Shown piece after piece: positions 8,815-18,405 of a stretch of 64,000 nt of DNA. The notes beneath the pieces are model-generated. The model was not told where the DNA came from. It searched no databases and saw only the letters and a program-made list of their open reading frames with translations. Origin of the DNA: Aequorivita capsosiphonis DSM 23843 (GTDB taxonomy: Bacteria; Bacteroidota; Bacteroidia; Flavobacteriales; Flavobacteriaceae); contig NZ_AUBG01000015.1 of the NCBI RefSeq assembly GCF_000429125.1, positions 62,001 to 126,000 of the forward strand, read 5' to 3'. Within the stretch, counting starts at the first letter, position 1; every line of letters starts with the position of its first letter. A program made the translations under genes and the position numbers.

Positions 8815-9348
8815 TTAAAATTTAAATCCAAGACCCAAAAATGCAGTAATACCGCTGGCAGCATCCACATTTAAAGTTACATTTCTGGCATTAAAATAAG
8901 GAAGCAACAATTTTAAATACAATTTTTCTCCTATTCTGTAATGTGCTCCTGGACCAATATTATAAATAGTTAAAGCACTATTCTGAATATATCCTTGTGT
9001 CTGATCTTCAAAGCCAAAACCATACCCAGCTTGCGCAAAAACATTCCATTTTTCCTTGTTGACGAAGTAATAATGGATAGAAGGCGTGAAACCATAAGAA
9101 TGAATGGTAACACCACTATTGTTCTTGATCAAGGTATTGTTTGAAGTGAAAAAACTCCCTGACAATGAAACTTTATTTGAAATGAAAAATTCAAAGCTCG
9201 CCAATCCCAAAGCGCCAAAATCGTTTTCACTATTAGTAGTTGTGGGATACGGAGAAACAGCAACTGAAAGCAGCATTTCACCTTTCTTGTTTTGGGAATA
9301 TAATAGTGAACAAAGCAGAAGCGCGCAAACGAGGAATAATTTTTTCAT
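8815..9348 (-). CDS. small outer-membrane beta-barrel protein
   Basis: A 177-residue protein with a cleavable signal peptide (hydrophobic residues 4-17, cleavage near LLYSQ) and alternating hydrophobic/aromatic beta-strands such as YGFTPSIHYYFVNKEKWNVFAQAGYGFGFE. The C-terminus ends LGLGFKF, with the terminal phenylalanine expected for BamA-dependent insertion. It is an OmpA/porin-family-like eight-stranded barrel by length; its function is unknown. Confidence 0.72.
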   Translation of the reverse strand: MKKLFLVCALLLCSLLYSQNKKGEMLLSVAVSPYPTTTNSENDFGALGLASFEFFISNKVSLSGSFFTSNNTLIKNNSGVTIHSYGFTPSIHYYFVNKEKWNVFAQAGYGFGFEDQTQGYIQNSALTIYNIGPGAHYRIGEKLYLKLLLPYFNARNVTLNVDAASGITAFLGLGFKF

Positions 9349-9389
9349 CTATAGAAATTTGAAAGGAAGATAGAAAAAAATGCTTCAAT

Positions 9390-9425
9390 AAAAAAACCCT
9401 TCCGAATTTGAAACTCTGGAAGGGT
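9390..9425 (-). terminator. rho-independent terminator of the ATP synthase operon
   Basis: Read on the minus strand, an 8-bp stem (ACCCTTCC/GGAAGGGT, arms at 9418-9425 and 9396-9403) is followed by a run of seven U. It lies about 60 nt after the atpG stop. Confidence 0.8.
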
Positions 9426-9447
9426 AAATGAATTTATAAATCAAAGG

Positions 9448-9485
9448 TAGCTGAGTGGCCGCCTTAGGCGGTTGTACCGAAGCTA
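9448..9485. repeat. palindromic repeat whose end is the atpG stop codon
   Basis: Nested inverted repeats (outer TAGCT/AGCTA at 9448-9452 and 9481-9485, inner CCGCC/GGCGG at 9459-9463 and 9467-9471). The TAG at the minus-strand 5' end is the stop codon of atpG. Confidence 0.65.
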
Positions 9486-10358
9486 TCCTGCCAACGCCTC
9501 AGCACCACCAACAATCTCAAGGATTTCATTGGTAATAGAAGCTTGACGCGCTTTGTTGTACTGTAGTTTTAATTCATCACGAAGTTCTGTGGCATTGTCG
9601 GTTGCTTTGTGCATCGCCGTCATACGAGCTCCGTGCTCGCTTGCAACGCTATCGCGAAGTGACTTGAACAACTGTGTTTTTAAACTTTTTGGGATTAAGG
9701 CTTCAATGATCTCTACTTTTGAAGGTTCAAAAATGTAGAAAGTTTCATTGTTATTTGCTTCTTGTCCCTCAATTGGTTTTGGAGGCAAAATTGGTAAAAA
9801 CTGCTCGGTCATTACAATTTGTGTCGCAGCATTTTTAAAATTATTGTAAACCACAATAATTTTATCATACGTACCTTCAGAAAAGAGCTCCATTAAGTTT
9901 TCAGCAATTTCTGAAGTGTTCTCAAAAGAAAGATCATCAAAAATATCATTGTTATTTTCGATAACAGTTCCAAATTTCTTCAGAATATCGTTTCCTTTTT
10001 TCCCAACAGTCATAAAATCCACTTGCTTGCCAGCATACGTATTTGCAGCCAAATTACGGGATTGTTTTATGATATTAGAGTTAAAAGCACCTGCCAAACC
10101 ACGGTTACTAGTAATGGCAACCACCAAAATTTTATTTACATGGCGCTGTTCTGAATACTTGCTTCCAGTATCTTCATCAAGTGTGGCGCTTAGGTTTTGC
10201 AAAAGTTCAGTAAGCTTTTCAGAATAGGGACGCATTGCCGTAATGGCATCCTGCGCCTTTTTCAATTTTGCAGCAGAAACCATTTTCATGGCACTGGTAA
10301 TCTGCATCGTTGAACTTACGGATGATATTCTGTTACGTATTTCTTTAAGATTCGCCAT
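9483..10358 (-). CDS. atpG: F1Fo ATP synthase subunit gamma
   Basis: The gamma subunit forms the central rotor stalk of F1. The 291-residue protein has the canonical N-terminus (NLKEIRNRISSVSSTMQITSAMKMV) and C-terminus (LRDELKLQYNKARQASITNEILEIVGGAEAL), which build the coiled-coil rotor. It is the last gene of the operon. It is separated from atpA by 81 nt that contain a large imperfect hairpin, and is followed by a terminator. The TAG stop codon is the first triplet of a palindromic repeat. Confidence 0.96.
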   Translation of the reverse strand: MANLKEIRNRISSVSSTMQITSAMKMVSAAKLKKAQDAITAMRPYSEKLTELLQNLSATLDEDTGSKYSEQRHVNKILVVAITSNRGLAGAFNSNIIKQSRNLAANTYAGKQVDFMTVGKKGNDILKKFGTVIENNNDIFDDLSFENTSEIAENLMELFSEGTYDKIIVVYNNFKNAATQIVMTEQFLPILPPKPIEGQEANNNETFYIFEPSKVEIIEALIPKSLKTQLFKSLRDSVASEHGARMTAMHKATDNATELRDELKLQYNKARQASITNEILEIVGGAEALAG

Positions 10359-10373
10359 TTTTAATTATTATAA

Positions 10374-10435
10374 CTTTGCGTTCTCTGCGTCTCTGCAGTG
10401 ATATATTCTACCGCAAAGGCGCAAAGAACGCAGAG
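10374..10435. repeat. imperfect inverted repeat in the atpA-atpG gap
   Basis: Two 25-nt arms (10374-10398 and 10411-10435) match as reverse complements at 20 of 25 positions around a 12-nt loop; all five differences are transitions. The unit (CTTTGCGTTCTCTGCG and variants) looks like a dispersed repeat. It begins five bases after the atpA stop codon. Confidence 0.75.
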
Positions 10436-10439
10436 ATTT

Positions 10440-12020
10440 TTACTTCTTATATTTTGCCGAAAGATCGCTAGCAACTGCTATCATAACATCAATAGCTTGG
10501 TCAGTAAGTTTTCCTGCTTTTAAAGCATCTAAAGTATCCCTGTGCTTTACATTAAGCATTTCAAGATAATCTCTTTCAAATTCCTTAATCTTATCAACCG
10601 GAACATCACGCATTAGGTTTTTAGAACCTGCATAGATAACCGCTACTTGATCTTCAACTGTGTAAGGATCATTTTCAGCTTGCTTTAATAGCTCTACGTT
10701 ACGCTTTCCTTTTTCAATTACGTTTAAAGTTACAGCATCTAAATCTGAACCGAATTTCGCAAAGGCCTCCAATTCACGGAAAGCTGCTTGATCCAGTTTC
10801 AAAGTACCTGCTACTTTTTTCATTGATTTAATCTGTGCGTTACCACCAACACGCGATACCGAAATACCCACGTTAATTGCCGGACGAACACCTGCATTAA
10901 ACAAATCTCCATCTAAGAAAATCTGTCCATCTGTAATCGAAATTACGTTTGTTGGAATATATGCCGAAACGTCACCCGCTTGTGTTTCAATAATAGGAAG
11001 TGCAGTTAACGAACCGCCTCCTTTTACTATTCCTTTCAATGAGGCTGGAAGGTCGTTCATTTCTTTCGCAATGCCATCATCAGCAATTATTTTTGCAGCA
11101 CGTTCCAACAATCTTGAGTGAAGGAAGAAAACATCACCAGGATATGCCTCACGTCCCGGTGGACGACGAAGCAAAAGTGATACTTCACGGTATGCAACTG
11201 CTTGTTTAGACAAATCATCAAAAACAATCAATGCTGGACGACCCGTATCGCGGAAGTACTCACCAATTGCTGCACCAGCGAATGGAGCATAAACTTGCAT
11301 TGGCGCCGGATCTGAAGCATTTGCAGCAACGATCGTGGTATAAGCCATTGCACCTTTTTCTTCTAAAACCTTTGCAATGTTTGCAACTGTTGAAGCTTTT
11401 TGCCCTATTGCAACATATATACAAAATACAGGTTCCCCTGCATCATAAAATTCTTTTTGGTTCAAAATGGTATCGATACAAACGGTAGATTTACCAGTTT
11501 GACGGTCACCAATAACAAGCTCACGCTGGCCACGGCCTACGGGAATCATTGCATCAATAGATTTAATACCAGTTTGAAGTGGTTCTGTTACCGGCTGACG
11601 GTAAATAACTCCTGGTGCTTTACGCTCCAAAGGCATTTCGTAAGTTTCGCCAGTGATTGGTCCTTTCCCATCAATTGGTTCACCAAGTGTATTTACCACA
11701 CGGCCAACGATACCTTCACCAACTTCAAGGGAAGCGATACGTTGTGTACGCTTAACGGTTGAACCTTCCTTAACACCTTTAGAAGGACCTAAAAGTACAA
11801 TACCTACGTTATCTTCCTCAAGATTCAATACAATACCTTCAAGACCGCTGTCAAAAGCTACAAGTTCGCCGTACTGGGCGTTTGAGAGTCCGTATGCACG
11901 AACAATACCGTCACCCACGGTCAAAACAGTTCCTATTTCATCCAGGGAAGCAGTTGCTTCATATCCTGCTAGTTGTTGCTTCAATATTGCTGATACTTCA
12001 GCTGGTTTTACTTCTGCCAT
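10440..12020 (-). CDS. atpA: F1Fo ATP synthase subunit alpha
   Basis: The non-catalytic nucleotide-binding subunit of F1 (alpha3beta3). The 526-residue protein carries the P-loop GDRQTGKS at residues 171-178, with serine in the position that is usually threonine, and the segment [17 protein letters not shown] followed by [17 protein letters not shown], the alpha-subunit signature. Its partner atpD (beta) is not in this window, consistent with the split atp loci of Bacteroidetes. Spacing to atpH is 85 nt, filled with repeat-like sequence. Confidence 0.98.
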   Translation of the reverse strand: MAEVKPAEVSAILKQQLAGYEATASLDEIGTVLTVGDGIVRAYGLSNAQYGELVAFDSGLEGIVLNLEEDNVGIVLLGPSKGVKEGSTVKRTQRIASLEVGEGIVGRVVNTLGEPIDGKGPITGETYEMPLERKAPGVIYRQPVTEPLQTGIKSIDAMIPVGRGQRELVIGDRQTGKSTVCIDTILNQKEFYDAGEPVFCIYVAIGQKASTVANIAKVLEEKGAMAYTTIVAANASDPAPMQVYAPFAGAAIGEYFRDTGRPALIVFDDLSKQAVAYREVSLLLRRPPGREAYPGDVFFLHSRLLERAAKIIADDGIAKEMNDLPASLKGIVKGGGSLTALPIIETQAGDVSAYIPTNVISITDGQIFLDGDLFNAGVRPAINVGISVSRVGGNAQIKSMKKVAGTLKLDQAAFRELEAFAKFGSDLDAVTLNVIEKGKRNVELLKQAENDPYTVEDQVAVIYAGSKNLMRDVPVDKIKEFERDYLEMLNVKHRDTLDALKAGKLTDQAIDVMIAVASDLSAKYKK

Positions 12021-12108
12021 TTGTTTAGATATTAGATGTAAGATTTGAGACGTGAGACAAATCTAATTTACTTATTACTTGTAGTCCGAAGCTTTACGCG
12101 AAGGACTA
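12020..12108. repeat. repeat-rich spacer between atpH and atpA
   Basis: The spacer holds an AGATATTAGATGTAAGAT/TTGAGACGTGAGAC low-complexity element, also seen in variant form at 34230-34262, and an inverted repeat with arms TAGTCC (12082-12087) and GGACTA (12103-12108). The TAG of the second arm, on the minus strand, is the atpH stop codon. Confidence 0.6.
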
Positions 12109-12642
12109 TATTGATTTACTGAATTCTCTTTTTAAATTACCCAATTGATTCGCGATACTCGCATTGTATTGGATGTCGCCTATACGAAGAATAAATCCAC
12201 CGATAATGTCTGGATCAACCTTACTATTAAGCGTTACTTTTTCACTGCCAGTCAATTCCTTTACTTTGGCCATTACTTTAGTTTCCAATTCTGAAGAAAG
12301 AGGTACCGCCGTAACTACAGTGGCAACTTTCACTCCTTGTTGGTCATTAAAAATGTCTACATAGCTTTTTGCTACCTCCCCCAATAAAGGAGTACGGTTA
12401 TTTTCTACAAGAACTTTTATAAGTGAATGCGTTGCTTCAGACTGCCCGCTGAAAATTTTCAACAAGGCTCCCTCTTTATCCTTAGTTTTTATAACCGGAC
12501 TTTGAAGCACTGATTGCAATTCGCGGCTGTCTTCAATGGTTTTATACACAGATTGCATATCGCCAAAAACAACAGCTTCTGTGTTGTTTTCGTTTGCATT
12601 CTGCAAAAGTGCTTTTGCGTATCTGATCGCTGCTCTGCTCAT
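12106..12642 (-). CDS. atpH: F1Fo ATP synthase subunit delta
   Basis: The peripheral-stalk subunit (OSCP homologue) that joins the b dimer to the top of F1. The 178-residue protein begins MSRAAIRYAKALL and has the C-terminal VDPDIIGGFILRIGDIQYNAS segment diagnostic of the delta family. It starts 6 nt after atpF, so translation is probably coupled. The stop codon TAG is the outer end of a palindromic repeat. Confidence 0.95.
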   Translation of the reverse strand: MSRAAIRYAKALLQNANENNTEAVVFGDMQSVYKTIEDSRELQSVLQSPVIKTKDKEGALLKIFSGQSEATHSLIKVLVENNRTPLLGEVAKSYVDIFNDQQGVKVATVVTAVPLSSELETKVMAKVKELTGSEKVTLNSKVDPDIIGGFILRIGDIQYNASIANQLGNLKREFSKSI

Positions 12643-12648
12643 TGAATA

Positions 12649-13140
12649 TTAGTTTAGTTTGGCGTCGCCCAACATTTCATTTACAAGTTTCAATTGGCTA
12701 TCGCTATCAGAAAGTTCGTGTTTTACTACTTTCTCAGCAATTTCCAAGGAAAGACTTGCTACTGTTTGCTTCATTTCAGCAATTGCAGCTTTCTTTTCAC
12801 TTACAATAGCGGCTTGTGCATGTGCCACCATTTTATCAGCTTCGGCCTTCGCATCTTCCTTTGCATCAGCAATCATCTTCGTTTTTATCTCACGTGCTTC
12901 CTTCATCATTGCCTCACGCTCTGCACGAGCTTCTTGAAGCAATTTTTCGTTGTCTGCATGCAAGTTTTCCATTTCAAGCTTTGCCTTTTCGGCAGCTGCT
13001 AATGCATCATTGATGGAAGTTTCGCGCGTTCTTACCGCTCCTAAAATAGGTTTCCATGCAAATTTGCGCAAAAGGATCAACAGTATTATAAATATAATGG
13101 TGGTCCACAATATTAAACTTTCCGGTGCTACTATATTCAT
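12649..13140 (-). CDS. atpF: F1Fo ATP synthase subunit b
   Basis: The peripheral stalk of Fo. It has a single N-terminal membrane helix (residues about 8-28, LILWTTIIFIILLILLRKF) followed by a long Ala/Glu/Lys-rich coiled coil typical of the b dimer. At 163 residues it has normal length. It lies between atpE (76-nt gap) and atpH (6-nt gap). Confidence 0.95.
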   Translation of the reverse strand: MNIVAPESLILWTTIIFIILLILLRKFAWKPILGAVRTRETSINDALAAAEKAKLEMENLHADNEKLLQEARAEREAMMKEAREIKTKMIADAKEDAKAEADKMVAHAQAAIVSEKKAAIAEMKQTVASLSLEIAEKVVKHELSDSDSQLKLVNEMLGDAKLN

Positions 13141-13216
13141 TTGATATCTTTTTTAAAAACTTTTTGTTTAAAACAACATCTCGTGGCCAACCGCCACGAA
13201 ATGTTGTGTTTTAAAA

Positions 13217-13432
<216 letters not shown>

Positions 13433-13455
13433 TTAAAAATTAAATTAAACAAAAA

Positions 13456-14547
13456 TTAATGATGCTCCTCTACTGCTTGGCCAATAAACAGTGCGGCAAG
13501 TAATGTAAATACATAAGCTTGAAGTGCAGCAACTAAAAGTTCCAGCACGCTCATGAAAAGAACAAATACTATTGACACCGGTGAAATGGCGGCAGTTTCG
13601 AAAATAAAAATCAAACCAACAAGGCTCAAAATTATAATATGCCCAGCGGTAATGTTCGCAAACAAACGAACCATAAGTGCAAAGGGTTTTGTAAACATTC
13701 CGATAATTTCTATCGGAATCATAATTGGGTATAATGCTTTAGGTACATCTGGCGAAAGGATGTGTTTCCAATAGTACTTGTTTCCGCTGAAAATGGTAAT
13801 AATGAAAACAATAAGCGCCATTACCATAGTAAAAATGATATTTCCTGTCACGTTTCCGCTGAAAGGGAAAAATGGAATAAGGCCGATAAGGTTATTCAAC
13901 CAAATAAAGAAAAAGATGGTTAACAATAAAGGCATATATTTTTGATATTTTGCAGTACCGATGTTTGGGATCGCAATATCATCTCGAACAAATAGTATAA
14001 CCGGCTCCAAAAACCCTGAAAGACCTTTTGGTGCTCTTTGATTTTTCTTATAATGACGTGCTGCAAATCCAAAAACTATCAACAGCAAAAGAGACACAAA
14101 AATCATTGAAAAAACGGTCTTGGTAATTGAGAAGTCCAAGGGTCTGTCTTCATACATAAAAGGACGCCCCATAGTACTGGTGTCCTCAAATTTCTGTTGA
14201 TCGAAACGATCCGCATAAAATATATGTTCGCGGTATCTTACAAATTTATCTCCATTTTTTTCAACTACCGTAGTACCGGAATTATCGTGATGAAATTCTG
14301 AAGAAGAAAAAACAGTAAGACCATTATCCGTCCAAAGAATAACGGGTAAAGCCAAAGTGATAGGATGTCCATCCCAGTCTGCGATATGAAATTCGTGAGA
14401 ATCCCAAACGTGACTATTGATCAATTCTTTCGGGTCAAATTTCCCCTCACCTTCTTCCTGATTTTGGTCCGATGCGATACCTTGAAAGGGCAATAACAGA
14501 AATACTATAATTGCCAAGCTACCGATAAGTGTTTGAGTAAGCCTCAT
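13456..14547 (-). CDS. atpB: F1Fo ATP synthase subunit a
   Basis: The membrane stator that carries the ion half-channels. The 363-residue protein is longer than the Escherichia coli type because of an N-terminal signal-like segment and a periplasmic extension of about 130 residues, common in Bacteroidetes. The C-terminal half has the conserved PFALMVRLFANITAGHIII segment with the essential arginine, and ends in a GQAVEEHH tail. A -7 box (14589-14596) about 40 nt upstream marks a promoter for atpB-E-F-H-A-G. Confidence 0.95.
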   Translation of the reverse strand: MRLTQTLIGSLAIIVFLLLPFQGIASDQNQEEGEGKFDPKELINSHVWDSHEFHIADWDGHPITLALPVILWTDNGLTVFSSSEFHHDNSGTTVVEKNGDKFVRYREHIFYADRFDQQKFEDTSTMGRPFMYEDRPLDFSITKTVFSMIFVSLLLLIVFGFAARHYKKNQRAPKGLSGFLEPVILFVRDDIAIPNIGTAKYQKYMPLLLTIFFFIWLNNLIGLIPFFPFSGNVTGNIIFTMVMALIVFIITIFSGNKYYWKHILSPDVPKALYPIMIPIEIIGMFTKPFALMVRLFANITAGHIIILSLVGLIFIFETAAISPVSIVFVLFMSVLELLVAALQAYVFTLLAALFIGQAVEEHH

Positions 14548-14588
14548 ATGTTAATAACTATAAAAAATTGTACCCGTTAAAATTTGTG

Positions 14589-14596
14589 CAAAAGTA
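14589..14596 (-). promoter_or_regulatory. -7 promoter box upstream of atpB
   Basis: On the minus strand TACTTTTG fits TAnnTTTG and sits about 42 nt before the atpB ATG. The surrounding TTGTACTTTTGCA is the same 13 bases as at the ugd promoter (32926-32938). Confidence 0.6.
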
Positions 14597-14665
14597 CAAC
14601 TTTTAGTCATAAAAAAAAGGGGGTAAGCACGAATGTTCTATTTTTCTGAAATTAATATGGACTTT

Positions 14666-15061
14666 CTATTTCAGGGAAAGCTTTAAAAGCCTCATAGTGA
14701 GTATTATTTCGATGAAAAGATAAATAAAATAAGGGATGAAAAAAGATATAAAATCCGGTATTTTTGATGCATTTTCCAATTTTATCAGTGGAATTAAAAA
14801 TACTACTGCCACAACCATCTTCAATAAAATGCAACCCATAAAAGCAAACCCAATATAATTGGGAAACATTTTACCAACAAAATACAAGCCGGTAAGTATG
14901 AAAAATGTAATCGAAAAATGAAAAGTATAAATCGCCCACACAGGATAATAAAAAGTATAAATATCGGGCAAATTATCAATGACCAGCCTTTGGGCAAAAA
15001 AAAGCAGTATCGTAACTATGATTAAAATAACGGGGATATAGATGTATTTCTGAAATTTCAA
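14666..15061 (-). CDS. small four-helix membrane protein in the atp locus
   Basis: A 131-residue hydrophobic protein with about four transmembrane helices (residues 8-24, 43-61, 72-92, 106-124). I do not recognise a named family, but its place between the AtpZ/AtpI-like gene and atpB suggests a role like AtpI in ATP synthase assembly. There is no ATG at the 5' end: the frame opens at TTG 15061 (or ATT 15070), and its start region touches the end of the upstream gene, whose TGA is at 15066-15068. This suggests translational coupling. Confidence 0.65.
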   Translation of the reverse strand: MKFQKYIYIPVILIIVTILLFFAQRLVIDNLPDIYTFYYPVWAIYTFHFSITFFILTGLYFVGKMFPNYIGFAFMGCILLKMVVAVVFLIPLIKLENASKIPDFISFFIPYFIYLFIEIILTMRLLKLSLK

Positions 15062-15065
15062 TGCT

Positions 15066-15287
15066 TCAATCTTTTTTATTCATTTTTTCGAGCTGCTTTA
15101 TCACTGCATAGAGGGATATAAAAACACCCAAAAGTGAAAAGATAATGGTAAAAGCAGAATATTTATTCGGATAACTTTCATCCAGTTTTAATCCAGCAAA
15201 AACACCAATACCGATTGTAACACCCATTTGGATAGCGATTCCAGAGAAAACCGCCCATTTTCTGAGACCATCATTATTATCTGCCAT
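15066..15287 (-). CDS. AtpZ/AtpI family protein
   Basis: A 73-residue protein with two transmembrane helices. The first contains GIAIQMGVTIGIGVFAGLKLDE, the AtpZ/AtpI signature in which a Gly-rich helix is followed by a LDE turn; the second is FTIIFSLLGVFISLYAVI. Family members assist assembly of the c-ring and may carry divalent cations. It starts 12 nt after the bactofilin gene and overlaps or touches the next membrane protein gene. Confidence 0.85.
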   Translation of the reverse strand: MADNNDGLRKWAVFSGIAIQMGVTIGIGVFAGLKLDESYPNKYSAFTIIFSLLGVFISLYAVIKQLEKMNKKD

Positions 15288-15298
15288 AAAGTGTTTGG

Positions 15299-15775
15299 CT
15301 AAGATTCAATTTTAGTAGATTCACCCGTCTTTTTTACACGCTGCTGGCGATCATAAGGATTAGCTTTGGAAGTTTCTTCAGCTGATGTGCCTGAAGCAAC
15401 AGCACTCTTTTGCTTTCCGTCCTGCATAGCGCAGGAAGCATTCAAGGTGGCTCCTGGCTCAACGGCTAATTTCCCGACAGTGACATCACCATCTACTACC
15501 GCTGTAGATCTTAGCGTAAGAGTTTCTGAAACCTTAAGATTCCCTTCAAATCTACCTTCTATATCTGCGTTTTCACAACTAAGGGTTCCTATAATTACTC
15601 CTGATTTTCCCAAAACTACTTTTGAAGGTGTTTTTACGTTTCCTTCTATGGTGCCGTCTATTCTAAAAAAACCAGTAGATGAAACATCCCCTTTTAGTTT
15701 AGTGCCTTCGTTAATTCTATTTTGAGTGGCACTGGGTTCTGCAGCATCACGTTTTTGTTTTTTATCTGAAAACAT
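15299..15775 (-). CDS. bactofilin (polymer-forming cytoskeletal protein)
   Basis: A 158-residue protein with a central right-handed beta-helix made of repeated short strands (GTIEGNVKTPSKVVLGKSGV, then GRFEGNLKVSETLTLRSTAV) and disordered, charged tails. Bactofilins polymerise without nucleotide at the inner membrane and affect cell shape or wall enzymes. The 12-nt gap to the AtpZ-like gene suggests co-transcription with the ATP synthase accessory genes. A palindromic CCTGCCGGCAGG element lies upstream at about 15818-15833. Confidence 0.88.
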   Translation of the reverse strand: MFSDKKQKRDAAEPSATQNRINEGTKLKGDVSSTGFFRIDGTIEGNVKTPSKVVLGKSGVIIGTLSCENADIEGRFEGNLKVSETLTLRSTAVVDGDVTVGKLAVEPGATLNASCAMQDGKQKSAVASGTSAEETSKANPYDRQQRVKKTGESTKIES

Positions 15776-15855
15776 AGTAGTTGGTTTTTAAAGCTTACTC
15801 TTCCGGTATTTGATACCTGCCGGCAGGCAGGTTTGGAGTTTGGAATTTTCGTAAA

Positions 15856-18405
15856 CTATGGTTGGGTTTCTTTTCCTTCTAAATATTCATCAAGATTTTT
15901 GTGAATTTGGATTATCTTATAATTTGGGGTCGCAATTTCGAAAAAAGGACGTTTAATTTTATAATCCTTGTTTTCTTGCAATACTTCACCGAAGCCACGG
16001 GCTCCCAAGCGCGTATTAAGACCATGGATAATTACGAATCTAGTTTCAGGATTGTAATAGTCTATAGATACATTCATATTAGTATATCGATAATTCTGAA
16101 TTGCCTTGTCCAACTTCTCTTTCAGTTTTTCCGCTGCTTCAGCTTCATCAACATCAAACTTATAAACCAATTTCCAGCTACTAGCTTCTTCATCCGGAAC
16201 AAAATCCTTAACCGCTAATAAAGGCAGTGTTTCACTATAAATTTTCTGTGCCTGTTTCCCTTCGTCACTGCTTGGGTAATTTAATGAAACAAAATTCAAA
16301 GCTTTTTTATAAGCTTCAAAACCTTGCTGACGACCAATGGCGGTAGCTTTCAACAATTCGAATTTCGGAAGAATATCATTTCCGTTGTAAATAACCATAT
16401 ATTCATCACTCTTCTGAATAACCTCAGCATATTTGGCGGCCTCAAATTCATGATACAACTGTTTGTATTTAAACTCTGGGCTAGATTCGTCTGTGGGCAG
16501 CTGCGAATTCGGATTTCGAAGTATTTCGGCATAACGCGTATCTGCGTGATTTTTCAAAATATCATTTCGATATTTTTCTGCTTCGGAAGGTTTTTCCAAA
16601 ATTTCATAGATTTTCACCAAATTGTATTTCGTCGGCACCACCAAACGCTCTTCAGGATTATGGGTAAGGAGTTTCTCTAACCTGTTTGCGGCAAGCTCAT
16701 ATTCCTTAAATTTTTCCTTGTAAATAGACCCTAATTGATAATATGCAAAGTTTCTGTCCTTTCCTAAACTATCAATTACTTTTTCGTCTGTAGGAATTCG
16801 TGCTATATAAGTTGCTGGTTTGTACAATTCGTTTTCTGCAATAGGCGTGTTGTCCGCAACTTCATCTATTGTTGCCAAAGATGTTTTTTTGCTAGAAAGC
16901 CTCCAGTTATCTTCTAGTTTTCGGTCACCCCAAATTTTTCGGAACTCTCCTTTTCCATAAGCTACTGTAGTTGGGTTGTAAAAATAGAATGTACTGCCCT
17001 TGTCTGGACCGGAAGCCGTTTTTCCCTTTTCATAAAACTCTTTATTGGCGATTTTTTCCTCCAATTTAACAGCTTCCAAAGAATCTTTAATAGCCTGTTC
17101 CTTCAATCTTGTAGTGTAGTCTGTAAAGAATGCCAGTTGTTCTGCTTCTGACATTTTTGTCAATCTCAGGATACTGTCGTTAGCATTGGCGATATCTTCG
17201 TATTTTATTACATCGTCAAGGTTTTGTCGTTTTTTGGTTATGCGACGCCACTGACGACTGTTTTCTTCAAGAAAAGTCAGGGTGCTGTCATAATACGCTC
17301 CCGCATTTTTATATTCGGCATTGTCAAAATTGATGACCGCAAGGGTTTGATAATTTACTGACTGAAGTATTCTATCCTGCTTAAAAGCCTTTACAGATTT
17401 ATTGTAATAGGTAACCGCTGTGGCTATGCTGTCGCTTTTGTAGTAATAATCTCCAAACTGATTGTAGATTCTATCTAGAAATGGGCGATTTTCGCGATTC
17501 TTTTCAAGATCTTGTAGTAATTCTAAAAAAGCGGTGCGATCTCCTTCTTCATAATCGAAATTTTTACCCTTTTCGATATAAGCACTTATCAAATACACTC
17601 TAGGAATTTTCCGGTTCATTTCAATAACCTCATCAAAGGCGATGTTTGCGCTATCTTTTTGATCCAAACGGTTGAATAATTGCCCTTTAATAAAAGTATA
17701 TCTTCCCTTTAACTCCTTGTCTTTTACATTTTCGGTCGCAATTTTAATATAATCAAGCGCAGGTTGCAAACTGTCCAGATTTATAAATGCTTGCGCCATC
17801 ATTGCCGCGCCATCTGCAATTTCTTTTTGGTTCAATTCGGCTTGATCGAACATTTTTTGAAGATTTTCTATGGCGTACTCTTCATTTTTTAAACGAATGT
17901 TTGTTTTTGCCTTCCACACCTTGGCCACGTTAATGCTGTTGCTCGTTGGATAACGGTCCAAAATGAAATTGAAAGCATCAAGCGCCGGAATAAAGCGTCC
18001 GTCGTAATAACGGGATTTCCCTAAAAGCAAATACGCTTCATCAATTTGCGGGTTTCGCTCCCTGCCGTCAATATACATGGAATGCTTCTGGATTGCCTTT
18101 GCGGCTTTTTCTTCAGCACGGTTAAATTCACCGCTATTTGATGATGCGCCTGGAGCTTTTACTTCCGGTTCCGCTTCCTCAATTTCTATACGTTCCACAG
18201 GCAGTATTTCCCAGAAATTATCTCGAAAACCTGCAGCCAATTGTTCCTTTCCAGCGGTAAACGCCAAGTCGCCATTGTAGAGCGTATTAAATTCTGTATT
18301 AACCGCATGAATATTACGGTTTAAAAAGGTGTCCTTTTTGCGTGAACATGCTGCAAAAAAAACAACAGCAAGAATAAATAATGTAATTTTATATGTGCCT
18401 TTCAT
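15856..18405 (-). CDS. sprE: gliding motility / type IX secretion lipoprotein SprE (PorW family)
   Basis: An 849-residue lipoprotein with a lipobox at FAAC (Cys20), followed by a long series of TPR-like helical repeats (such as AYLLLGKSRYYDGRFIPALD and FGDYYYKSDSIATAVTYYNK). Length, lipobox and repeat content match SprE of Flavobacterium and PorW of Porphyromonas, an essential part of the type IX secretion system. The C-terminal part, from about residue 480, contains the STFYFYNPTTVAYGKGEFRK segment typical of this family. It appears to be a single-gene unit. The presence of a T9SS cargo at 43.3 kb supports a working system. Confidence 0.82.
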   Translation of the reverse strand: MKGTYKITLFILAVVFFAACSRKKDTFLNRNIHAVNTEFNTLYNGDLAFTAGKEQLAAGFRDNFWEILPVERIEIEEAEPEVKAPGASSNSGEFNRAEEKAAKAIQKHSMYIDGRERNPQIDEAYLLLGKSRYYDGRFIPALDAFNFILDRYPTSNSINVAKVWKAKTNIRLKNEEYAIENLQKMFDQAELNQKEIADGAAMMAQAFINLDSLQPALDYIKIATENVKDKELKGRYTFIKGQLFNRLDQKDSANIAFDEVIEMNRKIPRVYLISAYIEKGKNFDYEEGDRTAFLELLQDLEKNRENRPFLDRIYNQFGDYYYKSDSIATAVTYYNKSVKAFKQDRILQSVNYQTLAVINFDNAEYKNAGAYYDSTLTFLEENSRQWRRITKKRQNLDDVIKYEDIANANDSILRLTKMSEAEQLAFFTDYTTRLKEQAIKDSLEAVKLEEKIANKEFYEKGKTASGPDKGSTFYFYNPTTVAYGKGEFRKIWGDRKLEDNWRLSSKKTSLATIDEVADNTPIAENELYKPATYIARIPTDEKVIDSLGKDRNFAYYQLGSIYKEKFKEYELAANRLEKLLTHNPEERLVVPTKYNLVKIYEILEKPSEAEKYRNDILKNHADTRYAEILRNPNSQLPTDESSPEFKYKQLYHEFEAAKYAEVIQKSDEYMVIYNGNDILPKFELLKATAIGRQQGFEAYKKALNFVSLNYPSSDEGKQAQKIYSETLPLLAVKDFVPDEEASSWKLVYKFDVDEAEAAEKLKEKLDKAIQNYRYTNMNVSIDYYNPETRFVIIHGLNTRLGARGFGEVLQENKDYKIKRPFFEIATPNYKIIQIHKNLDEYLEGKETQP

